Positions 63,989 through 64,000 of a stretch of 64,000 nucleotides of DNA are shown in pieces. The translations under genes were made by a program, and so were the position numbers. Under the pieces are notes generated by a model that worked only from the letters and a program-made list of their open reading frames with translations, was not told the DNA's origin and ran no database searches. The stretch spans positions 56,344 through 120,343 of the forward strand of contig CAWGXZ010000002.1 in NCBI GenBank assembly GCA_963826695.1, in the 5' to 3' direction. The stretch's first letter is position 1. Each line of letters opens with the position of its first letter. The stretch comes from CAWGXZ01 sp963826695 (GTDB taxonomy: Bacteria; Pseudomonadota; Gammaproteobacteria; Burkholderiales; Burkholderiaceae_C).

Positions 63989-64000
63989 ACCGAACTCTGC

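Overview
The window is GC-rich, gene-dense bacterial chromosome. Gene content, the classical mraZ-to-ddl division and cell-wall cluster, a class A RNase P RNA, MetX/MetW and CioAB-type oxidase genes point to a betaproteobacterium (Burkholderiales or Rhodocyclales-like). This is an inference from family resemblance, not from a marker gene search.

Layout. (1) 1-14,178, minus strand: the dcw cluster mraZ-rsmH-ftsL-ftsI-murE-murF-mraY-murD-ftsW-murG-murC-ddl. It is tightly overlapped except between ftsW and murG, where a 600-bp imperfect palindrome with two co-varying hairpins sits. (2) 14,400-19,050: a secreted amidase, an NnrU-family membrane protein, a Bcr/CflA drug exporter, a Phd/PIN toxin-antitoxin pair and rnpB (RNase P RNA). 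(3) 19,047-21,853, minus strand: a NYN/OST-HTH protein, pyrC (frameshifted here) and an amino-acid ABC ATPase. (4) 22,014-28,022, plus strand: an SAF-type oxidoreductase, an MlaE/MlaD/lipoprotein lipid-transport set and a Kelch lipoprotein. (5) 28,072-34,668, minus strand: a merged operon gltI-gltJ-gltK-gltL-aapJ-aapQ-aapM for glutamate/aspartate and general L-amino-acid import. (6) 34,822-44,651: an Atm1-type exporter, acyl-CoA enzymes (thioesterase, enoyl-CoA hydratase, acyl-CoA dehydrogenase, 3-hydroxyacyl-CoA dehydrogenase), an HNH nuclease, an alkyladenine glycosylase, a thioredoxin and a stress protein. (7) 44,763-47,370: cioA-cioB plus a DUF2474 small subunit, with seven single-base insertions breaking the two large genes. 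(8) 47,452-52,369: a LON-domain protein, a SAM-II riboswitch controlling metX-metW, and EamA and TauE/SafE transporters. (9) 52,396-59,092: a TetR/AcrR repressor divergent from an RND efflux operon (mexA-mexB-oprM) with an AcrR-type operator between them. (10) 59,093-59,619: a nested inverted repeat and the remains of a mazEF toxin-antitoxin module. (11) 59,620-63,988: a divergent catabolic cluster made of a flavin reductase fused to an FCD-like domain, an AtuA-family protein, a DUF4387 protein and an NtaA-type flavin monooxygenase.

Several conserved, probably essential genes (pyrC, cioA, cioB, mexB and probably mexA) carry isolated 1-nt shifts. The concentration of six insertions inside cioA looks like consensus error more than gene decay. 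The most promising candidates for undescribed biology are the flavin-reductase/FCD fusion with its AtuA-DUF4387-monooxygenase partners, the palindromic element inside the dcw cluster, and a 21-codon ORF that links murD to ftsW by start/stop overlaps at both ends.
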